Assembly: GCF_900112045.1 (NCBI RefSeq)
Contig: NZ_FOJW01000001.1
Span: forward strand, 378,734 to 442,733
Direction of reading: 5' to 3'
Source: Lentibacillus halodurans
GTDB lineage: Bacteria > Bacillota > Bacilli > Bacillales > Amphibacillaceae
DNA: 64,000 bases
Shown here in pieces: positions 37,170-46,695 of the stretch. The position numbers and the translations under genes are program-made. Every line of letters starts with the position of its first letter. Positions within the stretch are counted from its first letter, which is position 1. The notes beneath the pieces were generated by a model. The model made no database searches. It was not told where the DNA came from and saw nothing but the letters and a program-made list of their open reading frames with translations.

Positions 37170-38306
37170 TTAAGCTCCTTTCTTTCGGAGTAGATGAACC
37201 GTCGAATATGCTCCGGTTCCTCCAAGATTTTGCGCCAATCCTATTTCAGCGTTATCGACTTGGTTTACTGCACAACCGTTAAGTTGATCGACCACTTGTA
37301 TAATTTGAGCTATTCCTGTTGCTCCAATAGGGTGGCCTTTGGACAAAAGACCTCCACTCGTATTCACCGGAACAAGCCCGCCATGTTTTGTCACTCCTTT
37401 TTCCAGCGCTTTCCAGCCTTTTCCTTTCTCAAAAAACCCTAATTCTTCGATGGCAATAATCTCAGTCATTGAAAAGCAATCATGAAGCTCAACGACATCG
37501 ATATCTTCCGGTCCAAGCCCTGCACGCTCATAAGCATGTTTTCCCGAATAGTAGGTAGCAGGCATGTGTAGCAGATTATCAACTTCTTGCATTAATGGTG
37601 TTCCGGATGCTTGCCCCGAAGATAATATCTCAACACCATTTGCCCCTCTTTGAATCACCACAGCTGCAGCTCCATCCGAAATTGGCGAACAATCGAATAA
37701 GCCAAGCGGATCCGTTATCGGTTTTGCATGAATGATATCTTCCATTTCAACAGGCTTTGTAAATTGGGCAATTGGGTTGTTTATTGCATATTCCCGATTT
37801 TTCATAGCGACCATTGCCAAATGTTCTCTTTCCGCACCGTATTCGTGAATATATCTATTTGCTAGCACGCCAAAAAATCCTGGAAACGTCAGTCCGGAAG
37901 CACTTTCACTGGACGCATTATCCATCGCATGATTAATCGCTTTGGTCACCGTTTCGGTATCGAAAGCAGTCATTTTTTCCGCCCCGGCAACGAGTACTGT
38001 ATCATACTCCCCTGCTTTAACGAGCTGATAAGCTTGTCGAAAAGCAAGGCCGCCTGAGGCACATGCTCCTTCCATTTTTATTGAGGGAATATTACCTAAA
38101 CCAAGTTCGTTCGTTACAATAGAACCCAGTATTTCCTGATTTGCAAGAGACCCTGAAGCAAAGTTGCCGATGAATACCGCATCCATTCGGGGACGATTTG
38201 CTTCAATAATGGCATCTCTGCATGCTTCAATTAACATTTCTTTAATGGAGTCTTCTCTTTTACCAAATTTCGTTATTCCTCTTCCGATCACTGAGACACG
38301 AGACAT
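37170..38306 (-). CDS. Thiolase-family acyltransferase (SCP2-like)
   Basis: Condensing-enzyme fold with Cys82 in EGACASGGLAFR, His in ELHDCFSMTE and GHPIGATGIAQ near the C-terminus. This group needs a DUF35 partner, here directly downstream. Likely cleaves a beta-ketoacyl-CoA arising from the ligase and SDR steps. Length 378. SD GGGGTGA. Confidence 0.9.
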   Translation of the reverse strand: MSRVSVIGRGITKFGKREDSIKEMLIEACRDAIIEANRPRMDAVFIGNFASGSLANQEILGSIVTNELGLGNIPSIKMEGACASGGLAFRQAYQLVKAGEYDTVLVAGAEKMTAFDTETVTKAINHAMDNASSESASGLTFPGFFGVLANRYIHEYGAEREHLAMVAMKNREYAINNPIAQFTKPVEMEDIIHAKPITDPLGLFDCSPISDGAAAVVIQRGANGVEILSSGQASGTPLMQEVDNLLHMPATYYSGKHAYERAGLGPEDIDVVELHDCFSMTEIIAIEELGFFEKGKGWKALEKGVTKHGGLVPVNTSGGLLSKGHPIGATGIAQIIQVVDQLNGCAVNQVDNAEIGLAQNLGGTGAYSTVHLLRKKGA

Positions 38307-38310
38307 TTCT

Positions 38311-39792
38311 TCACCCCTGAACTTTGTAATTTTCTCTTAATTTTTTGCGAAGAATCTTACCATAACTGCTTTTCGGAAGCTCTTCGACTATTTCAATCAT
38401 TTTAGGTTTTTTATAGCTCGCCATATTTTCCTTACATAAGTCAATAAGCTGCTCTTTACTGACACTTTGAGAAGAATCGCTTAAAACGACATGTGCGCAG
38501 ATCAATTCGCCCCACTTGTCATGTGGTACGCCAAACACACACGTTTCTTTAACAAATGGATGCTGATTCAGGACTTCTTCCACTTCGCGCGGGTACACGT
38601 TTAAGCCGCCTGTAATAATCGTATCTTTGGCCCGGTCCACGAGACGCAAGTACCCTTGGTCATCTTTCCAGCCTAAATCGCCCGTGTGAAACCAGCCATT
38701 TTTAAACGATTTATTCGTTTCCGCCTCATTATTCCAATAACCTTTCATCACTAGCGATCCTTTGCAGATAACTTCACCTACTTCGCCATTAGGTACTTCT
38801 TCACCATTTTCATCGACTATCTTCATTTCAACAAATGGACCAGCAGCCCCACACGAATCAGGTCTGTTTCTCAATTCATTTTTAGGCATCATTGTAATTG
38901 TCATCGGCGCTTCCACTAACCCATATGTTTCGGCAAACTTAGGACCGGCCAAATCAAGTGCCTTATTGAGTTTCTCTACAGCGATTGGTGAACCGGCCAT
39001 GTTAATCGATTTAATATGTTTTAACTTTTCCGGATCGAAATTATCAGAATGTATCATAAGGTTAACCAAGGTAGGAACAAGGAAAATAACGGATATTTGT
39101 TCCTTTTCGACATCCTCTAAAAATTCTTCCGGGCTGAACTTATTAAAAATCACTTGCTTCAACCCATAAAACAATGAGCATTGGGATAAAAAGTTACTGC
39201 CATGCGTTAACGGTGCCACATGCCCAATCGTATCGCCGTATGTAATATCACAGGCCATATTGAGAGAGATGGCGCTTGATATCATATTTCGATGTGTCAG
39301 CATGGCACCCTTTGGATTGCCGGTGGTCCCTGATGTGTACATAAGCGCGTATAAGTCATCCCCATTAACCTCGACATTTGGAAATTCATCACTTTTACCT
39401 TTTATATAATATGAATAGTCCAAGTCCATGTCGATTTTTTTAATCGGCATTTGCACTGAATCTTTCAATTCGTTTTCAATAAATAAAATAGAAGCCTGCG
39501 AATTGCTGATAATATATTCCAATTCTTTTGGATGCAGCCGATAATTGATTGGGACTTTTATCAGCCCTGTTAAAGCAATCGCAATATCAAATTCAACATG
39601 CTCACGTCGATTGGACATGATAATAGCGACGCGATCCCCTTTTTGCAGGCCTTCATCCATCAGTGCATTGGCCAGTTGGCAGGCGTTTCTTCTTAACTGA
39701 TTATACGTCAGTGTACCTTTTGAATCTTTTACAGCAGGCTGATCTTTATATTGAACAAGTGTCTTTTTTGCCAGTTTCCCAAGTGTTTCCAT
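38311..39792 (-). CDS. Acyl-CoA synthetase (AMP-forming)
   Basis: Class I adenylate-forming enzyme: P-loop YTSGTTGNPKGAMLTH, ETYGLVEAP, TGDLGWKD, and the C-terminal Lys in KSSYGKILRKKLRE. Activates a carboxylic acid to its CoA thioester. Substrate unknown. Length 493. Four bases upstream of the thiolase; SD GAGGAGG. Confidence 0.93.
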   Translation of the reverse strand: METLGKLAKKTLVQYKDQPAVKDSKGTLTYNQLRRNACQLANALMDEGLQKGDRVAIIMSNRREHVEFDIAIALTGLIKVPINYRLHPKELEYIISNSQASILFIENELKDSVQMPIKKIDMDLDYSYYIKGKSDEFPNVEVNGDDLYALMYTSGTTGNPKGAMLTHRNMISSAISLNMACDITYGDTIGHVAPLTHGSNFLSQCSLFYGLKQVIFNKFSPEEFLEDVEKEQISVIFLVPTLVNLMIHSDNFDPEKLKHIKSINMAGSPIAVEKLNKALDLAGPKFAETYGLVEAPMTITMMPKNELRNRPDSCGAAGPFVEMKIVDENGEEVPNGEVGEVICKGSLVMKGYWNNEAETNKSFKNGWFHTGDLGWKDDQGYLRLVDRAKDTIITGGLNVYPREVEEVLNQHPFVKETCVFGVPHDKWGELICAHVVLSDSSQSVSKEQLIDLCKENMASYKKPKMIEIVEELPKSSYGKILRKKLRENYKVQG

Positions 39793-39809
39793 TCTGATCC
39801 TCCTCGTTT

Positions 39810-40271
39810 TTATTTAGAGAAATTGATGACACGAAACCCTAAGTTTTCATCAAATGTACGACTTGCTTGAACGCCTTTGCCACAAACAATGGCGAATTCT
39901 ACGGTAATAAGTGTCGGATTCTTCCCTTTTAAAAAATGACCGGCGCTTATGCTTCCATCTTCTTCAACAACCGTGCCATGAAGATGCAAATCCAGTTCTT
40001 CATTTTCGTCTTCACAAATAAAACCCGTACAATTTACAAGCTCAACTGGATTACTGACGGTCAATTCATTCCCGTAACCGTTTGGATGACCGTTTTCTGC
40101 TTTAAACAGCACATACCCGGCTTGTCGAAGCGAGCCGATACTTGACACCATTCCAGACGTTATATGATGTTTCCGGCATTCTTTCAGGATTCCTTCCATA
40201 AGGTCTTGACCTTGTGACAGTGAACCATATATCGTATAACTTTCCGTTTTGAAAGAATGATTCTGACGCAT
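39810..40271 (-). CDS. PPC/DUF296-domain protein
   Basis: Trimeric PPC-fold protein, with GMVSSIGSLRQAGYVLF, ELDLHLHGTVVEEDG (metal-type His pair) and GHFLKGKNPTLITVEFAI. The frame opens upstream inside the SDR gene, but AAGGAGG eight bases before ATG 40271 sets a 153-residue product. Related DUF296 proteins recur in acid-CoA catabolic operons; the role is not known. Despite the old DNA-binding label, no AT-hook is present. Confidence 0.8.
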   Translation of the reverse strand: MRQNHSFKTESYTIYGSLSQGQDLMEGILKECRKHHITSGMVSSIGSLRQAGYVLFKAENGHPNGYGNELTVSNPVELVNCTGFICEDENEELDLHLHGTVVEEDGSISAGHFLKGKNPTLITVEFAIVCGKGVQASRTFDENLGFRVINFSK

Positions 40272-40293
40272 CCTTGTTGCCTCCTTCGATGAA

Positions 40294-41061
40294 TTACCCA
40301 ATTGCTGACCCTCCACATACTTTTAATACTTCACCCGTAACATAGTCCGCACCCGGAGAAGCTAAATAAACCGCTGCCTCAGCAATATCCTCAGGCGTGC
40401 CCATTCTTTGAATTGCCTGGTTTAATTTATAGTTCATCCCTTTTGTGATTTCTGTCTCGACAGGTCCAGGGGCGATACTATTACAGTTAATTCCCAGTTC
40501 CCCAACTTCTTTCGCGACCCATTTTGTTAGAGCGATTATGCCGCCTTTAGAAGCCGCATAAGCAGGTCCTGAACGTCCAGTTTCACCAGATGGGGATTTT
40601 TCTCCAGAGATTGGACCGCCCATTATTCCTGAAATAGAGCTTACATTAATGATCTTGCCTGAGCCTTGATTCTTCATATGAGGATAAATGGCGGACTGTG
40701 TAAATAAAAACGTCCCTTTTAAATTTGTATCGATATCTCTAAACCACATGTCATCCGTCATATGTTCCAAGCTTAATCTGGAACACGTACCTGCATTATT
40801 TACCACAACATCCAAGCGTCCAAAGCGATCGACTGTTTCATTGATGACATTTTCAACTTGCTCTCTCTTCTTAATATCACACTGTTGTGCCACAACTTCG
40901 ACGTTAGGATTATTTTGTTTAATGCGTTCAGCCGTTTCGTTACAATCTAATAAGTCAACAAGAACAATATGTGATCCTTCCTTTGCAAGCGATTTTGCAG
41001 TCGCCGCACCTATTCCCCGGGAAGCACCCGTTACGATTGATACGTTATTTTCTAATTTCAT
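40294..41061 (-). CDS. Short-chain dehydrogenase/reductase
   Basis: Classical SDR: cofactor motif TGASRGIGAAT at residue 11, NNAGT, catalytic Ser in INVSSISG and Tyr-x3-Lys in YAASKGG. An acidic residue after the second strand (VDLLD) suggests NAD rather than NADP. Length 255. Probably oxidises or reduces the carbon chain before thiolysis. SD AGGAGG. Confidence 0.92.
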   Translation of the reverse strand: MKLENNVSIVTGASRGIGAATAKSLAKEGSHIVLVDLLDCNETAERIKQNNPNVEVVAQQCDIKKREQVENVINETVDRFGRLDVVVNNAGTCSRLSLEHMTDDMWFRDIDTNLKGTFLFTQSAIYPHMKNQGSGKIINVSSISGIMGGPISGEKSPSGETGRSGPAYAASKGGIIALTKWVAKEVGELGINCNSIAPGPVETEITKGMNYKLNQAIQRMGTPEDIAEAAVYLASPGADYVTGEVLKVCGGSAIG

Positions 41062-41095
41062 TCTGTATCCTCCTATAAAATAATTGCTTTGTTGA

Positions 41096-42439
41096 TTACA
41101 TATTTAATAAATTTGGAAGCCAATTCGATAGTGCTGGAACAAATGCTATAAATAATAGAACAATAATTGAAGCAATTAAAAATGGTAAAACACCAATTGA
41201 AACGTCTTTTAACGATTGATTCGATATGCCTGATGCAACGAATAAGTTAAGGCCTACAGGTGGTGTCATCAATCCGATGGCTAAGCTGACCGTGATTAAC
41301 ACCCCAAACGTCGTTGGATCCACTCCAACTTCCAGCACGACAGGCAATAATATCGGAACAAGTAAATACAATGCTGAAATAGCATCAATGAAACAGCCGA
41401 TAATCAATAGAATCAAGGTAACAATTAATAGAATAACGATTTTATCATCGGAAATAGATAGCATAGCGTTTGCAATATTCTGCGCCATATTTTCCGTTGT
41501 AACTACGTATGCAAGAATCGATGCGGCCCCTACAATAATCATAATGACGGCTGTTTGCACGCTTGCATCAATAAATATTTTGGGAAGATCTTTCACACTC
41601 ATATCCCGGTATATAACTAATCCCACAAATAATGCGTAAAATACCGCGACAACTGCTGCTTCTGTAGGCGTGAAAATACCACCGTATATACCACCAATGA
41701 TGATGACAGGTATTAAAATCCCCCATATTGCCTGATAAAAGGCTTTTATCACTTCTTTAAAAGAGGGTTTGTTTGCTCCATTATGTCCTGAAGTTCCTTC
41801 GTCAATTGCTGAAGCAACGTATTTCTCACTCTTCATCTTTTTATTAATGACAAAGTATGATGCAATTACTAAAGCTATAGCAAAAAGCAACCCAGGAATT
41901 ATTCCAGCTATAAACATTCTGCTGATTGTAACGGGGATTGTGTCACTAGCCACAACTGCGTAGACGATAAAAGCAATACTCGGCGGAATAATAATACCAA
42001 TCGAACCCGAACTGGCCACTAAGCCTGCAGCTTGGGGTTTAGGGTATCCGTTCTTCACAAGAGCTGGTATTAGAATTCCCCCAATAGCTGCTACTGTGGC
42101 AGGCCCTGAGCCGGAAATTGCCGCAAAAAACAATGCAGTCATTACCGTTACAATCGCTATACCGTTTTTACGATGCGAAACACAAACATTAGCAAAGTCG
42201 ATAAGTCTCTTGGATATTCCAGCATATTCCATGATTACGCCTGCTAATATAAAGAATGGGATGGCTAATAGTGTAAAGGATGAAATACTGGCATATACAA
42301 TACTGGGTATTAATTCTATTGCTCCCATTCCTCTTCCTAAAAAAAGAAGAATTAACCCGGTCAACCCTATTGAAAATGCAATCGGTACATTAATTAACAC
42401 TAAGCCAAAGAACAATACAAACATTAATATTTCAGTCAT
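41096..42439 (-). CDS. dctM: TRAP transporter large permease DctM
   Basis: About 12-14 helices, DctM family: GLTGLILLFLGRG, FAAISGSGPATVAAIGGILIPAL, SGSIGIIIPPSIAFIVYA. Couples inward sodium or proton movement to uptake of a carboxylate delivered by the binding protein. Start overlaps the DctQ stop by four bases (ATGA). Length 447. Confidence 0.95.
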   Translation of the reverse strand: MTEILMFVLFFGLVLINVPIAFSIGLTGLILLFLGRGMGAIELIPSIVYASISSFTLLAIPFFILAGVIMEYAGISKRLIDFANVCVSHRKNGIAIVTVMTALFFAAISGSGPATVAAIGGILIPALVKNGYPKPQAAGLVASSGSIGIIIPPSIAFIVYAVVASDTIPVTISRMFIAGIIPGLLFAIALVIASYFVINKKMKSEKYVASAIDEGTSGHNGANKPSFKEVIKAFYQAIWGILIPVIIIGGIYGGIFTPTEAAVVAVFYALFVGLVIYRDMSVKDLPKIFIDASVQTAVIMIIVGAASILAYVVTTENMAQNIANAMLSISDDKIVILLIVTLILLIIGCFIDAISALYLLVPILLPVVLEVGVDPTTFGVLITVSLAIGLMTPPVGLNLFVASGISNQSLKDVSIGVLPFLIASIIVLLFIAFVPALSNWLPNLLNM

Positions 42440-42930
42440 GAGCTATTCACACTCGCATTATCATTCTTAATATCTTTTACATTATTAATTGTTACTTCTA
42501 TCGTGCGAATAACACAAAAAGCACATCCAATTGGCAGACTCAATGTAAACACCCATTGTGGCCAACCTAGAGCTGGAGTCGTTTGACCTCTTCCCATTTG
42601 AGATTGAACGATTTCGAAACCATAATAACCGGTTGCGACAAAGAAAAGGGTGACGATACTCCCAATAAACAACGTTAATATTAACTTATTAACCCCTTTG
42701 AATTTCTCGTAGATTAAGCTAAATCCCAAATGGGCTCTTTGATAAATTCCAAGAGAAGCGCCCACAAAGGTCAACAGCACAAATAAATTAATCGTAACTT
42801 CTTCTGTAAACGAAATTGAAAAATTAAAAATGAATCTTGATATGACATTTGCAAATGTAATCACCGACATGATAGCTAAGCTTAAAGCCAAAATCGTATA
42901 TTCTGCATACAAAAGAACTCTACTCATCAT
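42436..42930 (-). CDS. dctQ: TRAP transporter small permease DctQ
   Basis: Four-helix subunit with FNFSISFTEEVTINLFVLLTFVGASLG split across helices 2 and 3, the DctQ signature region. The frame opens 16 codons upstream, but AGGAGG lies three bases before the first of two adjacent ATG codons, either of which could be used. Overlaps dctM. Confidence 0.9.
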   Translation of the reverse strand: MMSRVLLYAEYTILALSLAIMSVITFANVISRFIFNFSISFTEEVTINLFVLLTFVGASLGIYQRAHLGFSLIYEKFKGVNKLILTLFIGSIVTLFFVATGYYGFEIVQSQMGRGQTTPALGWPQWVFTLSLPIGCAFCVIRTIEVTINNVKDIKNDNASVNSS

Positions 42931-42985
42931 ACTCCTCCTAAAAAAATTATGATGGATGGCCAGCAGCAAGCTGACCATCTAATTT

Positions 42986-43993
42986 TTATTCTTGAAAAGC
43001 ATTGAGCAGTTCTTCTCCCCACACACTTTCATATTGATCGTAAATAGGCTGCATTGTTTCTTTAAACGTTTCTTTTTCTTCTTGACTAAGCTCATAAACT
43101 TCCATACCACTTTCTTTCAATTCTTCAATTTGTTTTTCCTCTCTTTTTCGCGTTTCTTCAATTTGATATTCATTTGCTGCAGCAGCTGCCTCTTTCATGA
43201 TTTGCTGATCCTCTTCACTCATTGAGTCAAACAACTCCTTATTAATCCCTAACACTAGGGGGTCAAATGAGTAGTCCCATATTGTCATGGAATTTTGCAC
43301 CTCATTTAGTTGAGAAGAATGAATAACCTCTACTGGATTTTCTTGACCATCAATAGTCCCTTGTTGTAAAGAGGAGAAGACTTCTGAGAATGTCATAGTA
43401 GCAGGGTTAGATCCAAACTCTCTCCATAAATCCGTATACATTTCGATTCCAGGCACTCTTATCTTCAATCCTTCTAAATCTGCAGGAGTTTTGATTGGCT
43501 CACCACTTGTTGTAACTTGACGAAAACCATTTAACCCAAAACCAAGCGGCTCTACACCATTTTCCCTCAAAATATTATTGATCATTTCTCCGCCTTCTCC
43601 TTCAAGTAATGAAAATGCAGTATCTAAGTCTGGAAACAGAAATGGAGCACTCAACACACCAAAACGTTCATCCATAACTGAATAAATTATTGTGGAATTA
43701 TAGGACATATCCTGGGTTCCATTTGCAACTTGAGACACGGCAGTTGCCGAATCCCCTCCCGATAATTGTTCATTAGGGTATACGTTTATACTAATTCTTC
43801 CATTAGATTTTTCATTGACGTCTTCAGCAAGTTTTTCGGCTGCCTTAAACCAAGTTGATGACTCTCCTACTGTTACAGACATATCTAACTCATATGTTTC
43901 TCCTTCAGCGTTTGTCTCATTACTCGACCCGCCACAGGCCGCCAAAAATAATGTGATCATCGCGAACATAGAAATAATCGTTAATCTTTTCAT
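42986..43993 (-). CDS. dctP: TRAP transporter substrate-binding lipoprotein DctP
   Basis: Signal with lipobox LAAC (Cys20), so lipid-anchored outside the membrane. DctP-fold features: GLNGFRQVTTSGEPIKTPADLEGLKIRVPG, where Arg in the KIRVPG strand region usually binds the carboxylate, and QGTIDGQENP. Length 335. First transport gene after the IclR regulator; the substrate is probably the acid activated by the ligase downstream. Confidence 0.95.
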   Translation of the reverse strand: MKRLTIISMFAMITLFLAACGGSSNETNAEGETYELDMSVTVGESSTWFKAAEKLAEDVNEKSNGRISINVYPNEQLSGGDSATAVSQVANGTQDMSYNSTIIYSVMDERFGVLSAPFLFPDLDTAFSLLEGEGGEMINNILRENGVEPLGFGLNGFRQVTTSGEPIKTPADLEGLKIRVPGIEMYTDLWREFGSNPATMTFSEVFSSLQQGTIDGQENPVEVIHSSQLNEVQNSMTIWDYSFDPLVLGINKELFDSMSEEDQQIMKEAAAAANEYQIEETRKREEKQIEELKESGMEVYELSQEEKETFKETMQPIYDQYESVWGEELLNAFQE

Positions 43994-44008
43994 CGTTTTC
44001 CTCCCTTT

Positions 44009-44782
44009 TTAATTAACTTCACTGTGAAATATTTGACAACCCATTTGTATAGAAATTTTCCTGGAGTAATCAATCAAACTCTCAATAATTTCGTTGACTT
44101 TTTGAATGCTGGTTATCCGTGAAGTGATGCCTGCAATACATAATGCAGCTATCACCTTCCCGCTGTGGTCTCTAACAGGGGCGGCAAACCCTTTAAGCCC
44201 AAGTTCATATTCCTCATTGTCTAATGAAATACTATTTTTCTTAATCTGCTGTAATTCTTGTTTTAAACACTCAACATCAGTTATCGTATTTTTTGTATGC
44301 CCTTTCAAATTTTGTTGTTGTAAATAGTCATCTAATTCCATTTCACTTAAATTCGCCAAGAATAATTTTCCTGAAGCAACCGCATAAGCTGGTGATCGCC
44401 TTCCAGGGTCAAAAACAGTTCTTACTGCAAGTGAGCTTTCCACGCTATCTATGTATTGGACAGTCATTCCGTCAAAGGTGGCTAAATACGCACTTTCCTT
44501 AAATCTTTTTGCCAATACTTCCATATATGGTTGAGCAATCACGTGGATCTGGTATTGCTCTTGTGCGCGGGTTCCAAGATTAATGAACGATTGCGACAAA
44601 CGAACCAAGTTATCATTGGAGATATCAATATAGCCAAGATCTTTAAGCGTCATTATGAACCGGTGAATTGTACTTTTATTAATATTTAATTCTTTGGCTA
44701 ATTCTGCTGGATACATTGATTCAATTGATAACGTTTCCAAAATTTGAAAAGTTTTTACGACACTTTTTATTTGATAGTCTAT
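44009..44782 (-). CDS. IclR-family regulator, possible non-canonical start
   Basis: C-terminal IclR effector domain (GRRSPAYAVASGKLFLA, GFAAPVRDHSGKVIAALCIAG) and HTH YPAELAKELNINKSTIHRF. The first ATG/GTG/TTG in frame is TTG 44740, but 14 further in-frame codons (IDYQIKSVVKTFQI) are clearly IclR-like and must be coding or recently so. They begin with ATA seven bases after GGGGGGTG; an in-frame stop lies just upstream. Either AUA is the start or a small frameshift separates a GTG from the gene. Controls the adjacent TRAP/CoA operon by position. Confidence 0.82.
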   Translation of the reverse strand: MDYQIKSVVKTFQILETLSIESMYPAELAKELNINKSTIHRFIMTLKDLGYIDISNDNLVRLSQSFINLGTRAQEQYQIHVIAQPYMEVLAKRFKESAYLATFDGMTVQYIDSVESSLAVRTVFDPGRRSPAYAVASGKLFLANLSEMELDDYLQQQNLKGHTKNTITDVECLKQELQQIKKNSISLDNEEYELGLKGFAAPVRDHSGKVIAALCIAGITSRITSIQKVNEIIESLIDYSRKISIQMGCQIFHSEVN

Positions 44783-45212
44783 CGTTTTTCACCCCCCTTA
44801 AGTTTTTCTTTGTGAAACTCAAGTTTCATTAAGTTGTTTTGAGTATATATTGAATTAAAAGAAAAATCAATACTTTAATAATATTTTTTATATTAATTGC
44901 TTGACTCTTGCAAAAATATGTCGGCACATTATTTTGAGTCTCCTAATCACAGAACTCAGGACAAAGTTGATTTTAATTGTTAAACAAAAATCAAAAATCA
45001 GTCCAAACAAGGGATTGATCATTTTGGGGGGAACAGATTAGTTTTTGTAGTTTATCTATATTGGTTTTTAGCTATTTAATCCTGAAAACTTGATATTCCG
45101 CATGCTTAATATAATAATGAAAAATTACAACTACAAAAAACTATTCAAGATGTCCCAAATCCTGAATCAAAGAGAAAACCTAGTGAAAGTTCCCTTAGTA
45201 TTACTGTTCGCT
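44783..45212. other. Intergenic region without recognisable genes
   Basis: AT-rich interval between the IclR gene and a membrane ORF. A stop-terminated frame of about 35 codons (ending SSLSITVRFNY, 45110-45225) is present without a start or family match. No repeat copy, RNA gene or clear promoter was seen. Confidence 0.4.
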
Positions 45213-45479
45213 TCAATTACTAAATGTTAATGTCACATTCCACATTTGACGCCTGTAACATAATAATTTCGCACAAGTCATGAGGAAAATGATGATAAAT
45301 GGAATACCCAACACCCATAACCAAAACTTGGAAGAATAAACCATGTTCAAATAAATCTCGGTATGCATAAACCACTGAAAGACAGCCAGGAATACCATTC
45401 CACAGAAAGTTGAAAAAGCAATAAACCCCATAAAGAATAACATGATAAGCAATAATTTTTTGACTGTATGAACGAACAA
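45213..45479 (-). CDS. Small hypothetical membrane protein, possibly frameshifted
   Basis: 88-codon frame with two long hydrophobic segments (LLLIMLFFMGFIAF and WLWVLGIPFIIIFLM), then a basic tail. It starts at TTG without an SD. A good SD (AAAGAGGA) instead precedes a double ATG in a neighbouring frame that reads into a much less membrane-like product. This suggests a frameshift near the 5' end. No family recognised. It borders the integrase pseudogene, so it may be part of the same lost element. Confidence 0.35.
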   Translation of the reverse strand: MFVHTVKKLLLIMLFFMGFIAFSTFCGMVFLAVFQWFMHTEIYLNMVYSSKFWLWVLGIPFIIIFLMTCAKLLCYRRQMWNVTLTFSN

Positions 45480-45560
45480 CTGACATCATCAGGAAAATCC
45501 TCTTTCAGCGAAGACACCGTATAGATGTCGTCCGAGTATTTCCAATCCAACAATGATTGA

Positions 45561-46610
45561 TTTTCCCAGTTTCGGAGAATACCCTCAAAGGAAGCTGAAC
45601 TAGCTGCCACTAAAATTATTCAGGAGTTAGACACTGATGAATATATTGAAGAAAATAAAATAATGTTAAAGGATTATCTTACTGAATGGCTTGAGGTATT
45701 TGCAAAACAAAATGTTAGGAAATCCACATACAAAGGTTACACCAGCAAAATATATTCAAGGTTAATTCCAAAGTTTGAATTTATTCGAATCAAAGAAATA
45801 AAACCGCCCATGCTTCTCGAATATTATAATGAACTATCAGACGAAGGCATCACAACTGAATATATAAGTTATCTACACACCATACCGAAACACTCATTAG
45901 ATACAGCAGTAACGTGGGGGTATATTAAAAATAATCCAGTATTAAAAGTTTCTCCTCCACCTCGGAAACGAAAACAAATGGACACATGGAGTATTGATGA
46001 ATGTAGAGCCTTTCTGAAATACACTAAAGGAAATGCCAAGCGTCATAAATACATGCTCTATTTTTTAGCCATTTTTACCGGTATGAGACGCGGGGAATTA
46101 CTTGGGTTAAAATGGTCAGATGTTAATTTTGAAAATAGCACCATAAGCATTTCAAGATCTTTATATTATGTTCCAGGTGAGGGCATCGTTACTCAAGAAC
46201 CCAAAACCTTGGATTCGATTCGGTCTATATCCATTTCAGATGAAGTTTTAAATAAGCTCCAAGAATACCAAACATATCAAAAAGGAAAAATGTTATTGAC
46301 CGGAAATCATTTGAGTGAGTCTCACTTTATCATTAGCCCTTCTGCAGGATCACCTTTAAATCCAAACACTGTACTTAAGCTATTTCTATATGATATCAAA
46401 AGGCAGGATTAAAACGGATCCGATTTCATGACTTAAGACATACACACGCAACAATTATGATGAAGCTTGGTGAACCATCCAAAAATAGTGTCAGAGCGTC
46501 TTGGCCATACGAATATCCAAACGACAATGAATAAATATAGTCACGTTACGCCAAACATGCAAAAAGGCTCAGCAACTAGATTTGAAGATGCCTTTAAAAA
46601 TGACATTTAG
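45561..46610 (+). pseudogene. Tyrosine recombinase (integrase) with two frameshifts
   Basis: N-terminal arm-binding part (PSKEAELAATKIIQEL) has no start; the SAM-like core domain begins MLKDYLTEWLEVFAKQNVRK; the catalytic Arg is in TGMRRGELLGLKW. A first frameshift near 46405 is needed to read FHDLRHTHATIMMKLG, a second near 46485 to read VSERLGHTNIQTTMNKYSHV, which supplies the last Arg, His and Tyr. All catalytic residues survive but the frame does not, so inactivation is recent. It ends 86 bases from the 3' end of mutL. Confidence 0.88.
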
Positions 46611-46652
46611 CAAGGAATGTGATCATTTTGTGGTTATATTTATTTAAAAATT

Positions 46653-46686
46653 CGCCTGAACCCCTTATATATAAGGGATTCAGGCG
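46653..46686. terminator. Terminator of mutSL
   Basis: GCCTGAA-CCCTTAT pairs with ATAAGGG-TTCAGGC with one bulge, followed on the minus strand by a T-rich stretch. It lies ten bases past the mutL stop and could act for both strands. Confidence 0.88.
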
Positions 46687-46695
46687 CTTAATCAA

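Noticed and set aside
45110-45225. Short plus-strand frame ending SSLSITVRFNY
   Set aside because: No start or SD and no recognisable family; could be a transposase or recombinase tail but cannot be supported.
45220-45489. Alternative 89-codon frame with a good SD starting at the double ATG
   Set aside because: The product lacks the clean membrane pattern of the overlapping frame; treated as evidence for a frameshift, not as a separate gene.
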